Of a stretch of 64,000 nt of DNA, positions 54,494 to 63,421 are shown piece after piece; within the stretch, counting starts at the first letter, position 1, and each line of letters opens with the position of its first letter. The stretch covers positions 59,634 through 123,633 of the forward strand of contig NZ_JAKVTW010000015.1 of the NCBI RefSeq assembly GCF_022489065.1. The letters are read 5' to 3'. This DNA comes from Vreelandella neptunia (GTDB taxonomy: Bacteria; Pseudomonadota; Gammaproteobacteria; Pseudomonadales; Halomonadaceae). Under the pieces are notes generated by a model that was given only the letters and a program-made list of their open reading frames with translations, searched no databases and had not been told where the DNA came from. Made by a program: the position numbers and the translations under genes.

Positions 54494-55759
54494 TTAACTG
54501 TTTACCAACGGACAGACACTTTCTGATAGCGGACGGAAGGCCTCTTCTGCCGGAATGGTACGGATGATGTGAAAGAGGTCGTCTTCGTCTTGGGACTCTT
54601 CAGGGGTTTTAACTTCCACTAAATACATATCGTGAACCATGCGGCCATCCTCACGAATGTAGCCACCGGTAGCGAAGATATCGTTAATGGGGGTATCGGC
54701 CATTTGCTGACGAACGGCTTGCGTATCATCAGTTCCAGTGGCTTCAATCGCCTCAAGGTAGTGGCGCGTGCTGGAGTAAAGACCCGCATGTACCATAGTG
54801 GGCATGCTGCCGGTACTCTCACGGAAGCGCTCCGCCCAAGCGCGGGTTTCGTCGTTCAAGTCGTAGTACCACGCTTTGGTGAACTGCAGGCCTTGGGCGT
54901 TTTCCAGCCCGATGCTGCGTATATCAGTACTAAACAGCACCATCCCCGCCAATATCTGACCCGCTTGGGTAATACCGAACTCACCTGCTGTTTGCACCGC
55001 GTTAATCGTATCGCCGCCAGCGTTATTCAGCGCAATGACATCCGCTCCAGACGCCTGGGCCTGAAGCATAAACGAGGAGAAATCACTGCTGGGGAAAGGG
55101 TGGCGAGCGCTGCCTACGATGGTGCCGCCATTTTCAGTCACTACGCGGGTAACGTCGGCTTCCAGCGCATGGCCAAAGGAGTAATCAGCGCTTAACAGGT
55201 ACCAATTTTTGTGACCTTCATCGGTAATCGCTTTTGCGGTACCGTTGGACATCGCCCAGGTGTCGTAAACCCAATGAATATGGTTGGGCGAGCAGTGCTC
55301 ATTAGTTATAGCTGATGAGACAGCGCCATTGACCAGCCCCAATTTGTCCGCTTCTTCCAACAAGCCGACCGCCGCTAGAGTGACAGAAGATGCCACCAGC
55401 CCAGTGACCATATCGACGTTACGCTCGTCGATCCACTCACGCACAACGCTTGAGCCTACATCCGGGCTGTTGCGGTCATCGGCACTGAAGACCACGATAT
55501 TGGCGCCGTTAACGCTGCCGCCCATATCCTCAATCGCCATATTGATGGCATCTTCACCCAATGGCCCGATAGGATCACGATACACGCCAGACATGTCGGC
55601 TAAGTATCCAATACGGATTTCATTATCGGAAATACCCTCAGCAGCGATGATGATAGGCGCATAGCCAGCCGCCAGAATGGCAGCGGCAAGAGTCGTAGTA
55701 GCGAAACGGTGGGGTGAACGAAGAGACGAACGATGGGACGAACGATAGGATAGTTGCAT
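54494..55759 (-). CDS. Periplasmic substrate-binding protein, LivK-type
   Basis: 421 residues. A long basic N-region (SYRSSHRSSLRSPHRF) precedes the signal-peptide hydrophobic core (TTLAAAILAAGYAPIIIAA). The mature part is a type 1 periplasmic binding fold (Peripla_BP_6): IRIGYLADMSGVYRDPIG, VFSADDRNSPDVGSSVVREW, TAGEFGITQAGQILAG. Such proteins feed branched-chain amino-acid/amide or aromatic-acid ABC importers, but no permease or ATPase gene is in the window. Located as first gene of the acyl-CoA cluster, it probably binds that pathway's substrate. Confidence 0.85.
   Translation of the reverse strand: MQLSYRSSHRSSLRSPHRFATTTLAAAILAAGYAPIIIAAEGISDNEIRIGYLADMSGVYRDPIGPLGEDAINMAIEDMGGSVNGANIVVFSADDRNSPDVGSSVVREWIDERNVDMVTGLVASSVTLAAVGLLEEADKLGLVNGAVSSAITNEHCSPNHIHWVYDTWAMSNGTAKAITDEGHKNWYLLSADYSFGHALEADVTRVVTENGGTIVGSARHPFPSSDFSSFMLQAQASGADVIALNNAGGDTINAVQTAGEFGITQAGQILAGMVLFSTDIRSIGLENAQGLQFTKAWYYDLNDETRAWAERFRESTGSMPTMVHAGLYSSTRHYLEAIEATGTDDTQAVRQQMADTPINDIFATGGYIREDGRMVHDMYLVEVKTPEESQDEDDLFHIIRTIPAEEAFRPLSESVCPLVNS
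55713..55748. repeat. Three 12-bp tandem repeats in a signal-peptide region
   Basis: Units at 55713-55724, 55725-55736 and 55737-55748; the last two agree at 11 of 12 positions (GACGAACGAT plus GG/AG). They encode the repeated Ser-His-Arg-Ser residues before the hydrophobic core of the periplasmic binding protein. Copy-number change would alter only the N-region, in frame. Confidence 0.75.
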
Positions 55760-55995
55760 GGTTATATGACTCTCTATTGTTGTTATAAATCGTGTTATTA
55801 AACCAATCGCAGTGACATAGCACGCAATAGCTTGAGTTCATCTTAGGCGGTAATAAGCCCTAGCTGTTTACCTATCAAGCCAGATTTTTTGCAATTCGTG
55901 CCATTCCCATCTCCTTGCCAGCTTCCACACACCATTAGTCGATACTCGCGCATACCGTTACAATGGTGCCTTTGTATATTGAACGGGAGACACCT

Positions 55996-56847
55996 TTGGC
56001 CACCGCTTATGCCGATGATTTTTTACCCGAAGCGCTTCAGTTTCGCCCTACTGCCCCTTTGGTGGATATTGGCGCAAACTTAACTCATGAAAGCTTCGGG
56101 CGTGATCTTGAGGCGGTTATCCAGCGCGCCCAGTCGGCGCAGGTAACGACCATGATCGTCACCGGTACTGACCTTGCCCATGCCGAGCAAGCCGTGGCTT
56201 TAGCCAAACAGCACCCCGGCTTATACGCAACGGCTGGCGTGCATCCCCATGATGCCAGCCAATGGAACCCAGAGCTTAAGCGCGCCATGGCGGCTCTGCA
56301 TGCTATGCCGGAAGTCGTCGCTGTAGGCGAGTGCGGGCTGGATTTTAACCGCAACTTCTCGACACCTTATGAGCAGGAGCAGGCGTTTGAAGCACAGCTG
56401 GGGTTGGCAGCGGAAAGCGGTTTGCCGCTGTTTTTACACGAGCGGGATGCGGGGCAACGGATGCGCGAAATACTGCACGCCTGGCGAGACGATATTAGCC
56501 ACGCGGTCGTGCACTGTTTTACTGCCGATCGCGATACGCTGTTTGGCTATCTCGACCTAGACTTGCATATAGGCCTGACCGGTTGGATTTGCGACGAGCG
56601 GCGCGGTCATCACTTGCGCCCTCTGGTTAGCGATATACCGCTTGAGCGCTTGATGGTGGAAACCGATTGCCCTTATCTTTTGCCCCGCAACCTGCCGGCG
56701 AAATTAAAGGGACGTCGACACGAACCGGCCTTGTTGCCGTGGATTGTCCGCGAGATCGCCCAGTGGCAAGGTATTAGCGAAGCGGAGCTGGGAGCGGCAA
56801 CTACCCAGAATGCCCAGCGTTTTTTCCGACTTCCCACGGAATCTTAA
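55996..56847 (+). CDS. tatD: TatD family nuclease
   Basis: 283 residues from a TTG start at 55996 with GGGAG 6-7 nt upstream. An in-frame ATG at 55963 would give 294 residues but has no ribosome binding site and overlaps a TACAAT-like -10 element. The TIM-barrel metal sites are visible: LVDIGANLTHESF, AGVHPHDASQW, GECGLDFNR, LFLHERDAG, VVHCFTAD and VETDCPYLLP. TatD is a cytosolic Mg-dependent 3'-5' exonuclease active on single-stranded DNA and RNA, linked to oxidative damage repair. Followed 13 nt later by a small gene, possibly co-transcribed. Confidence 0.9.
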   Translation: MATAYADDFLPEALQFRPTAPLVDIGANLTHESFGRDLEAVIQRAQSAQVTTMIVTGTDLAHAEQAVALAKQHPGLYATAGVHPHDASQWNPELKRAMAALHAMPEVVAVGECGLDFNRNFSTPYEQEQAFEAQLGLAAESGLPLFLHERDAGQRMREILHAWRDDISHAVVHCFTADRDTLFGYLDLDLHIGLTGWICDERRGHHLRPLVSDIPLERLMVETDCPYLLPRNLPAKLKGRRHEPALLPWIVREIAQWQGISEAELGAATTQNAQRFFRLPTES

Positions 56848-56860
56848 CAGGAGTATTAGC

Positions 56861-57343
56861 GTGGTCGATTATCCAGGATTTATAGCCATTGAGACGGGCG
56901 AAGACGATGGCCTTCCACTAGCCATTGCCTGGTCGCTGCCCGATGGCCGTGTCAAACAAACATTGATTCAACCGGACGATAGCTGGATCAAAGAAGATAC
57001 CAATGCCATGGGCGCTTACAGCATGGAAGAGCTGGAGAGTCTCGGGGTTAGCCCGCTGGAGGTGATTCGCGAGCTTGAAAACGACCACTTCTCCGCCACG
57101 CTGTACACCAGCGATAACGGCGACGACGAAGCGGCGCTGGCACGGCTGTTTGACACCTATGGGCTGGATCCTTTCGTGGAGTTAGCCCCAGCGTCGGTGC
57201 TCTACCCTTCGCTTACCCCTGGCGAATGGCACCGCCAGCGGCGCGAAACGTTCAGCGAGCTTGGATTGGAGCCAATGCGCCCAGAACATGAGCTGGAAGT
57301 GATGCTATCGATGCACCAGCGTCTTACAGACGATGATAATTAA
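56861..57343 (+). CDS. Conserved-looking cytosolic protein, function unknown
   Basis: 160 residues from a GTG start at 56861, with AGGAG 8 nt upstream; the open frame before it runs inside tatD. The protein is acidic, with FIAIETGEDDGLPLAIAWSLPDGRVKQTLIQPDDSW near the start, a pattern that resembles the first strands of an RNase H-like/DnaQ fold (the ETGEDDG region), though catalytic residues cannot be confirmed. Immediately after tatD and convergent with epmC (4-nt overlap). Confidence 0.65.
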   Translation: MVDYPGFIAIETGEDDGLPLAIAWSLPDGRVKQTLIQPDDSWIKEDTNAMGAYSMEELESLGVSPLEVIRELENDHFSATLYTSDNGDDEAALARLFDTYGLDPFVELAPASVLYPSLTPGEWHRQRRETFSELGLEPMRPEHELEVMLSMHQRLTDDDN

Positions 57344-57942
57344 TCGCTTATAACAAGATTGGCTTGATCTAAAACGGCCCAGCCCTGAGTCACTGCTTGG
57401 TTAAGCGTCTCTTGATGGCCGTAGAAGAGCTCCAGTGCCTCCTTAAAGGCGCTTGCCCGAGCTGGTAAGCCCTCTTCCAAGTAGCGTTGGGCGCGGGCCT
57501 CTACTCGCGCCGCAAAGGCCTCTATATCTACCTCAACATCACCGCCCAAATTATCCACGCTAACGTGAAACTGGCGTCCGCAGGCCTTTGTGAAGATAGA
57601 CTCCAACGCCTGCGGGGCTATTTCAGCCTTCTCGAATGCTTTTTGCTGTTCAGCATCGCGCCCATCGGGGCAGTACCAGTAGCCATAATCCTCCAGATGG
57701 CGGCGTTTTTCACCGGCAATACACCAGTGGCTAATTTCGTGCAGTGCACTGGCGTAATAGCCGCGCGCGAAAATCACCTGATGGTAGGGTATTTCTGAGG
57801 TTGCGGGCCGATAGAGCGGTTCATCCCCACCGCGAATCAAACGGGTTTGATAACGTTGACCAAAAACACCATCAAACAGGGCGGTAATATCGTCAAGCGT
57901 CCAACGCTCCTGCGTGCTACTCACATTGACCTCATTTGTCAT
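57340..57942 (-). CDS. epmC: Elongation factor P hydroxylase EpmC
   Basis: 200 residues from the ATG at 57942. The ATG at 58008 would lie upstream of a TATAAT element (complement of about 57955-57960), so the short-leader start is preferred. The family signature HQVIFARGYYASALHEISHWCIAGEKRR, with the HExxH-like metal site, and DYGYWYCPDGRD are clear. EpmC (YfcM) hydroxylates the modified lysine of EF-P. EpmA/EpmB and EF-P genes are not in this window. Confidence 0.9.
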   Translation of the reverse strand: MTNEVNVSSTQERWTLDDITALFDGVFGQRYQTRLIRGGDEPLYRPATSEIPYHQVIFARGYYASALHEISHWCIAGEKRRHLEDYGYWYCPDGRDAEQQKAFEKAEIAPQALESIFTKACGRQFHVSVDNLGGDVEVDIEAFAARVEARAQRYLEEGLPARASAFKEALELFYGHQETLNQAVTQGWAVLDQANLVISD

Positions 57943-58061
57943 CAATTTTGGGGCATTATACCCGCCCGGATGCTGCAAGCTAACGTCTAGAAACCATAAG
58001 TGCGTCATGCCTGCTAATATAACGATTTTTCGTAAATCACCTTCCCATTAGGAGCCAACAA

Positions 58062-59486
58062 TTGGGCGGCTTTACTCAACAAGTTAAACTGGTCTACTGG
58101 CCCGAAACACGCACATTGATGCACCTGGCGCTGCCTATTTGCGGCGCTCAATTGGCTCAAGCAGGCATGAGCGTTGTCGATGTCATGATGACAGGCCGGC
58201 ATAATGCGACGTCTCTCGCCGCCGTATCCGTAGGCTCCAGCCTGTGGATGCCACTCATGCTTTTTATGACCGGTACCCTAATGGGGCTTACACCTATCGT
58301 CGCGCATTTGCTGGGTGGGCAGCGCCATACAGCTATCCGACCAGCTGTACACCAAGCGCTTTGGGTCGCGCTATTGCTAGGCGCCATCGCTGCTGTGCTA
58401 CTTTGGACCGCAGTAATACCCATATTTGAATTAATGAATGTGCCTCCGGGCGTTGCCAGACAGTCTGCAGCCTATCTCTCAGCCGTTGCCTTTGGTATGC
58501 CGGGTATTGCCCTTTTCCAGGCACTCAGAGCGTTTTCTGATGGCATGAATCATACGCGTCCGGCGCTGTGGATCAGCTTGGTCGGGCTTGCGGTGAATAT
58601 CCCTGCCAATTACCTCTTGATTTATGGCGGCGACGGCTTAGTTGATTTATTGGGAACCTGGGTTCCGGGTAGCTTGCAGCAACTGCCTGCACTGGGAGCA
58701 TTTGGCTGTGGCATTGCGACAGCGCTGTCTATGTGGACAATGGCGCTAGCAATGGCCTACTACACGCGCCGAGGACGTACTTACAAAAGCGTGGCTATCT
58801 GGCAACAGCTAACGCCACCACAATGGCTTGGTATACGCGAATTAGTCATAGTGGGTGTTCCGATCGGCGTGGCCATTTTTGTCGAGGTGACCCTGTTCAC
58901 CTTTATTGCGCTGTTTATTGCCAGTTTTGGTGAAGTCACCGTCGGAGCTCATCAGATAGCGCTTAGCTTCACCACCATTCTGTTTATGCTGCCTATGTCG
59001 CTTAGCATGGCACTCACCGTACGAGTCGGTAATACGCTAGGTCAACAGCGCTTTGCGCTCGCCCGAAAAGTCGCTTGGAACGGTATCGTCATCAGCGTCA
59101 TCGTTGCCGCTATTAACAGCCTTATATTGTGGGTTAGTGCCGTTCCAGTGATCGCACTTTACACCTCTAATACTGAGATACAGGCGCTAGCGCTATCGAT
59201 CATTGCCTTGGCCGTGATTTTCCAGCTCTCAGACTCTTTACAGGTGAATTTAGCCGGTGCGTTACGCGGCTATAAAGATACTCGCATTGTGATGGTAATC
59301 ACGGTGCTCTCATACTGGATTGTAGGCTTGGGTGGCGGGCACTGGCTCGGCTCTTATGGCGTGAGCAACATGGTCGCCCCACTCGGCGTTCATGGCTATT
59401 GGATTGGCTTGATAGCCGGTTTAAGCACCGCAGCACTGTTACTCGGCTGGCGTTTACAGCGTATTAGCATTCGGGGGGAAGCATGA
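58062..59486 (+). CDS. MATE family multidrug/Na+ antiporter (NorM-like)
   Basis: 474 residues from a TTG start with AGGAG 7 nt upstream. Twelve predicted membrane helices in two halves; LPICGAQLAQAGMSVVDVMMTGRHNATSLAAVSVGSSLWMP (about 23-63) is the typical N-terminal MATE block, repeated in style at VGVPIGVAIFVEVTLFTF. Such pumps export cationic drugs in exchange for sodium or protons, a plausible fit for a salt-living cell. The stop overlaps the next gene's start as ATGA. Confidence 0.9.
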   Translation: MGGFTQQVKLVYWPETRTLMHLALPICGAQLAQAGMSVVDVMMTGRHNATSLAAVSVGSSLWMPLMLFMTGTLMGLTPIVAHLLGGQRHTAIRPAVHQALWVALLLGAIAAVLLWTAVIPIFELMNVPPGVARQSAAYLSAVAFGMPGIALFQALRAFSDGMNHTRPALWISLVGLAVNIPANYLLIYGGDGLVDLLGTWVPGSLQQLPALGAFGCGIATALSMWTMALAMAYYTRRGRTYKSVAIWQQLTPPQWLGIRELVIVGVPIGVAIFVEVTLFTFIALFIASFGEVTVGAHQIALSFTTILFMLPMSLSMALTVRVGNTLGQQRFALARKVAWNGIVISVIVAAINSLILWVSAVPVIALYTSNTEIQALALSIIALAVIFQLSDSLQVNLAGALRGYKDTRIVMVITVLSYWIVGLGGGHWLGSYGVSNMVAPLGVHGYWIGLIAGLSTAALLLGWRLQRISIRGEA

Positions 59487-60472
59487 CGCGATGGAGAAAG
59501 CGTTCTCTGACCATAATGCTAAGCACTCTCTTGGCTGGCTGTGGCGATGATCTCGCTGAGCAACAGTGGCAGCGCTACCATCAGCAGCTTGCGGATGATC
59601 TCGCACAGTCAGCCATTGAACGAACTGACCCGGTTAATATTGGTGATTTCCCTGAGCGTTCAGAACGTCTCATTGATGTTCCCGAAACACGCGACAGCAT
59701 GCTGAATGTTTACGCCCTGCGCGAATGCCAAATCACGTCGCTGGTGGCAGCTCGTAACAACCAGCTCGGACGCGTAGCACCGCCCAGCCAGCAGTGGTTA
59801 TATGAGAGGACGCTATGGCAGCGACTAAGCGCCTGCTCAAATAGTGAGGTTCCCGAGCAGTTAAGCGATGAAGATCGTGCGCGCCTAGACCAATTAACAG
59901 CGACTAAAACGGCACAGCTACCCGCGGTAAGCTGGAATGCTATTTTTGATTCCAGCGAGTGGGTTAAAAGTTTTTCACGGGCAAGCCAGCCATTAACCAA
60001 CGCCGATAAAGCCGATATTGCAGATCAGTTTGAGGCCATTGATTATTTACAACAAATGACCGACCACCAGTTTGATCTCCAATGGCAACAAGACTCTTCA
60101 ACCCTCGAAAATCATTTAAAAACCCTGCAGGAGCGGCCACTGACTGCTGAAGTGCTGCGCGCTCTGCTTCTCGCCACCCAGCGTTTAACAGAAGCGAATG
60201 CGTTATTAGCTCAGCAGAAAGATACCACACGCTGCTTAAGCCACTGGGAGTCATACGATCTTGAGCGATTAGCAGACACTGCCAATCAGTGGCTAACAGC
60301 CATTAATCGCTTAATTGACGCGCAGCAGGTAGATAAACCACAGGCGGTCATACGCTATCAGGCACGCTGGCTTTCGCTGAAAAATGCCCAAGCGCCCTGG
60401 CCTCAATTTCAACAGGCACGCCTTGAACATAACGCCCTACGAGCGAGCTTCCCAATTTGCTCAGATAATTAA
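59483..60472 (+). CDS. DUF3080 family lipoprotein
   Basis: 329 residues. Signal peptide with lipobox STLLAGC (Cys about residue 20), then a helical domain matching DUF3080 (LIDVPETRDSMLNVYALRECQITSLVAARNNQLG, WLYERTLWQRLSAC). Envelope lipoprotein of unknown role. Its ATG overlaps the MATE pump stop codon, so the two are translationally coupled, and the lipoprotein may work with the pump. Confidence 0.82.
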   Translation: MTRWRKRSLTIMLSTLLAGCGDDLAEQQWQRYHQQLADDLAQSAIERTDPVNIGDFPERSERLIDVPETRDSMLNVYALRECQITSLVAARNNQLGRVAPPSQQWLYERTLWQRLSACSNSEVPEQLSDEDRARLDQLTATKTAQLPAVSWNAIFDSSEWVKSFSRASQPLTNADKADIADQFEAIDYLQQMTDHQFDLQWQQDSSTLENHLKTLQERPLTAEVLRALLLATQRLTEANALLAQQKDTTRCLSHWESYDLERLADTANQWLTAINRLIDAQQVDKPQAVIRYQARWLSLKNAQAPWPQFQQARLEHNALRASFPICSDN

Positions 60473-60596
60473 AAAACGCAGAACCCTTAACCTTATGAGC
60501 AACTTGTGCTATTGGTGAACAGAAGAGGTGAGTAATGCGGCAAGCCATGAACCTGCTTCGCCAATGTGATGACCACGCAGCACAAGGAGGGACACA

Positions 60597-61292
60597 ATGG
60601 GCGCATCTCTGTCACCCCGCTCTGCCCAGGTCATCGACCTGGAAACTGTGCGTCAGCGTCAGCAGGCGCAAAAGTGCCTAGTCCGTTTAGCGCCTGAGCT
60701 AGATGGACTAGAGATGGTGTACCAACTCGCTGCGAGCCCTGAGACCTACTATGGCATGCCTATTTTGGCTTGGGGGCTAAGAGAAGACGGCAGTGTCTTT
60801 GGCATGGTGCCTTGGATGGAAACGTTGGCGGCCTGCCATGATCTGAATAGCCAGGAGAATGGTTACTTTGTGGGCTACCGTGATCCTGAAACGGAAGAAA
60901 TTTTCGATTCACCACCGGATCACAAGTATCACGAGTTAGTCGCAGCAGCTGAATATTTTGATTACGAGGCTTCCGGAGAAGTCACTCTCATTCAGCAAAT
61001 CCCCGACACACTAGGCACCCATGCACTGTGCATGAACCACCCCAACTCGCCTTGGCATATGAAACCCGTTTACGGTTGGCGGCTCTACAGTGACGGCAGT
61101 TTAGATGCGCTTGTTGCCGATGAGCAAAAGGCCTCCATGACGCCCATTCTGTTAGGGGACAAGTGCCTCTACAGCGCCCATGCCCGCCATCAGACCGTTT
61201 ACTTTTTCCAGCGTCATATTGCCAACCGCATACTGGAAGAAGATCCAGCCACGCTGGATGCGTTAGCAATGATGGTAGTGGCAAGCGATTAA
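60597..61292 (+). CDS. Cytosolic protein, function unknown
   Basis: 231 residues with a strong ribosome binding site, AAGGAGGG, 5 nt before the ATG. No signal peptide or membrane helix. Acidic, with repeated aromatic patterns (ILAWGLREDGSVFGMVPWMETL and VYGWRLYSDGSLDALVADEQKA) that look like two copies of a GWxLxxDGSxxxLV motif, suggesting an internally duplicated domain. I do not recognise the family. Confidence 0.7.
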   Translation: MGASLSPRSAQVIDLETVRQRQQAQKCLVRLAPELDGLEMVYQLAASPETYYGMPILAWGLREDGSVFGMVPWMETLAACHDLNSQENGYFVGYRDPETEEIFDSPPDHKYHELVAAAEYFDYEASGEVTLIQQIPDTLGTHALCMNHPNSPWHMKPVYGWRLYSDGSLDALVADEQKASMTPILLGDKCLYSAHARHQTVYFFQRHIANRILEEDPATLDALAMMVVASD

Positions 61293-61465
61293 CAAGGTAC
61301 TTATCTGCTGCTACTGTGGGCGAGGCCAACATCGGTTAGTCGAATTGGCTCTCGCCTGGGCTTGAGCGCCCAATAGTCAACTAAACCAGCAGCGATCTAA
61401 ATTTAATAGCTGCCCTAAATGGCTATCACATACATATAGCTATCACACATAACCAGCTCAGATAG

Positions 61466-61720
61466 CTATGCTAAACGAATGAAATAGTGGTAAGTATTCG
61501 TGGAAGAAGTGTCCTGTTCGAGCAGTTCGTGCCCTAAAAATTGACAAAACTTGGGCACATCTCGCGTGGTGGCAGGATCGGTGGCAACCACCTTGAGTAT
61601 TTGGCCTGAAGTCATGTCGCGTACTTTATTATGCATCAGCATAATGGGCTCTGGGCAGTAGAGCCCTGAGGTGTCTAATACCGCATCGTAGTTGGGTAAC
61701 GTACCCGCATTATCAGCCAT
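61466..61720 (-). CDS. tusA: Sulfurtransferase TusA family protein
   Basis: 84 residues. The CPxP motif is present (DTSGLYCPEPIMLMHNKV, Cys about residue 22) with the rest of the SirA/TusA fold (LKVVATDPATTRDVPKFCQFLGHELL). It accepts sulfur from a desulfurase and passes it on for 2-thiolation of tRNA. GAGGAT precedes the ATG. Divergent from the ABM-domain gene with a 29-bp gap. Confidence 0.92.
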   Translation of the reverse strand: MADNAGTLPNYDAVLDTSGLYCPEPIMLMHNKVRDMTSGQILKVVATDPATTRDVPKFCQFLGHELLEQDTSSTNTYHYFIRLA

Positions 61721-61749
61721 TAATATCCTCGACGTAGGAAACGGAGCGT

Positions 61750-62037
61750 ATGATTAAAGTTATCATCGAACGGCGCATTATGCCCGGCCTTGAAGAAGAG
61801 TTTGAGCAAGCGGCTCGGGAGGCAATGCGAGTCTCCTTAGGCGTAAGGGGCTTCATTGGTGGAGAAACCCTTGTTGAACTTGGTCATACTGATCGCCGAC
61901 TGATGATTACCAAATGGCGCGATATACGCGCCTGGAAAGAGTGGCACTCTAGCGAAGCCCGCGCGACAGCTATGCAGCGTATTTTACCACTGCTAACCGA
62001 AGACGAAACCATACGCATCTACGAGCCCGGCCATTAA
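61750..62037 (+). CDS. Antibiotic biosynthesis monooxygenase (ABM) family protein
   Basis: 95 residues of the dimeric alpha/beta ABM fold: MIKVIIERRIMPGLEEEFEQAAREAM at the start, RRLMITKWRDIRAWKEWHSSEARA in the centre. Members include quinone monooxygenases and small stress proteins; activity cannot be assigned. GGAG precedes the ATG. Ends 20 nt from the convergent rlmM stop. Confidence 0.85.
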   Translation: MIKVIIERRIMPGLEEEFEQAAREAMRVSLGVRGFIGGETLVELGHTDRRLMITKWRDIRAWKEWHSSEARATAMQRILPLLTEDETIRIYEPGH

Positions 62038-62056
62038 GCCTATAGCATTGAGCGCG

Positions 62057-63124
62057 TTAATTTCTTAGTTTTACGTGTACCGTTACTTCTTCGCGATCAT
62101 GGTAGAGGTGACGGCATGACACATTGGCATGAACTCCCGCTTTTTCCAACGACTCTTCCAACGCAGTGAGGCAACGTGTTACTTCATCCCAACGCTTTTT
62201 CATGGGCAACTTAAGGTTAAAAATAGCTTCTTTACACCATTTGCGGATCAGCCAACGCTCAACCATGGCCAGTACGCGCACGGGTTTATCTACAATATCG
62301 CAGACCAGCCAATCCAAACGTTGTGGCGGCTCCCAGGTAAAACCATCCTCCTTCAGATGATCTATCTGTCCTGTTTTCATCAACTGGACATCCATCGGGC
62401 CATTATCGATCGCATATACATACATGCCACGCTGAACCAACTGCCATGTCCATCCGCCTGGGGCCGCTCCTAAATCAGCGGCTTGCATATGCGGCGCGAG
62501 TCGCACTTCCCACTCATCCCGGGGAATAAACTCATGCCACGCCTCTTCTAACTTCAGCGTTGAACGACTGGGTGCTCGGGATGGAGAGCGCAGTCGACGA
62601 ATACCGTTAATCAAATCGCTACGATTGCCTGGGAAGCTCATCGCCAGCTGTACTTGATCACCATCGGTCCAGAAAATATGTAAGCGCCGTGCGCCCGCGC
62701 TGCGCCTTAACGCACCACGCTTTTTAAGCATACTTTCCAGCGGTTTCGTGAGCGCTTTAATCAAACCGGCCAGCGCCTTGCCATCATTAGTATCCGGTGT
62801 TTCGTGCCAAATCTCTTCGAAGTTCCAGCGACTGGCTTTGACCTGTTCCAGGATCGCGGTAAGGCGGTCGTCACGAGACAGAGTGAGCGCAGGCAATGCC
62901 GCGAGGCTTTGGCGTGCAAATATCAGCTTCTTAAACGCGGCCTGGCGGTGTAAATCATTCACCGGCTCTCCATCAAGACGCGTCAAGTTTACCCACCCAT
63001 CACCGTAAGCAGCTTCACAGGCTACACCGTTTAATGCTGCGTAGTGCTGCATTTCTGCCAGTGCATCATTCTCAAAGCCTGGACGACAGTATACGAGCCA
63101 CGACGTGGGTACTAGTTCACTCAC
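62057..63124 (-). CDS. rlmM: 23S rRNA (cytidine-2498-2'-O)-methyltransferase RlmM
   Basis: 355 residues from a GTG start with GAGG upstream. An N-terminal THUMP-like region is followed by a Rossmann methyltransferase domain with the AdoMet loop MQAADLGAAPGGWTWQLVQRGM (about residue 215). Catalytic K-D-K-E candidates include the Asp in DWLVCDIVDKP and the Lys in FNLKLPMKKRWDEV. It 2'-O-methylates C2498 of 23S rRNA. Monocistronic. Confidence 0.93.
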   Translation of the reverse strand: MSELVPTSWLVYCRPGFENDALAEMQHYAALNGVACEAAYGDGWVNLTRLDGEPVNDLHRQAAFKKLIFARQSLAALPALTLSRDDRLTAILEQVKASRWNFEEIWHETPDTNDGKALAGLIKALTKPLESMLKKRGALRRSAGARRLHIFWTDGDQVQLAMSFPGNRSDLINGIRRLRSPSRAPSRSTLKLEEAWHEFIPRDEWEVRLAPHMQAADLGAAPGGWTWQLVQRGMYVYAIDNGPMDVQLMKTGQIDHLKEDGFTWEPPQRLDWLVCDIVDKPVRVLAMVERWLIRKWCKEAIFNLKLPMKKRWDEVTRCLTALEESLEKAGVHANVSCRHLYHDREEVTVHVKLRN

Positions 63125-63421
63125 CCTTTCACCTCAAACCTTGAATATCAACATGATGGGGCATTACGTACCAAACCAATGACCCTTAACGACAAACTGC
63201 GGCCAGTATCATAGCATTTTATTAACCCGATACGTCTGGCGTTGCACAGCACTTGGGCAACGTAAGTGAAAATCGTCTTTTATCCAAAAGTGTCGTAAAC
63301 TCCCTATAACAGCTCTTTCTTATCTTCTGGAAAGAGCTGTTTTTATTATCTATTTAGAAACTTTCTAACTAATGTTTTATACCGCTGATTACTAGCGTGT
63401 ACTTTTGCCAAGGAGAGCGAA
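63125..63421. other. 297-bp divergent gap, rlmM / rnk, with internal terminator
   Basis: No gene seen. It holds a rightward Rho-independent terminator at 63308-63345, 77 nt before rnk. A TATCAT -10-like element lies at about 63207-63212, and a perfect TTAGAAA-C-TTTCTAA palindrome at 63354-63368. The terminator must stop a rightward RNA that starts in the gap, either a short sRNA of about 130 nt or an attenuated rnk leader. Confidence 0.5.
63308..63345 (+). terminator. Rho-independent terminator or attenuator before rnk
   Basis: An 11-12-bp stem, AACAGCTCTTTC (63308-63319) with GAAAGAGCTGTT (63330-63341), and a 10-nt loop followed by TTTTT. There is no rightward gene upstream of it. Confidence 0.75.

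Noticed and set aside
60535..60596. Short frame beginning at ATG 60535 before the 231-aa gene
   Set aside because: It is out of frame with the gene and the strong AAGGAGGG site clearly serves the ATG at 60597.
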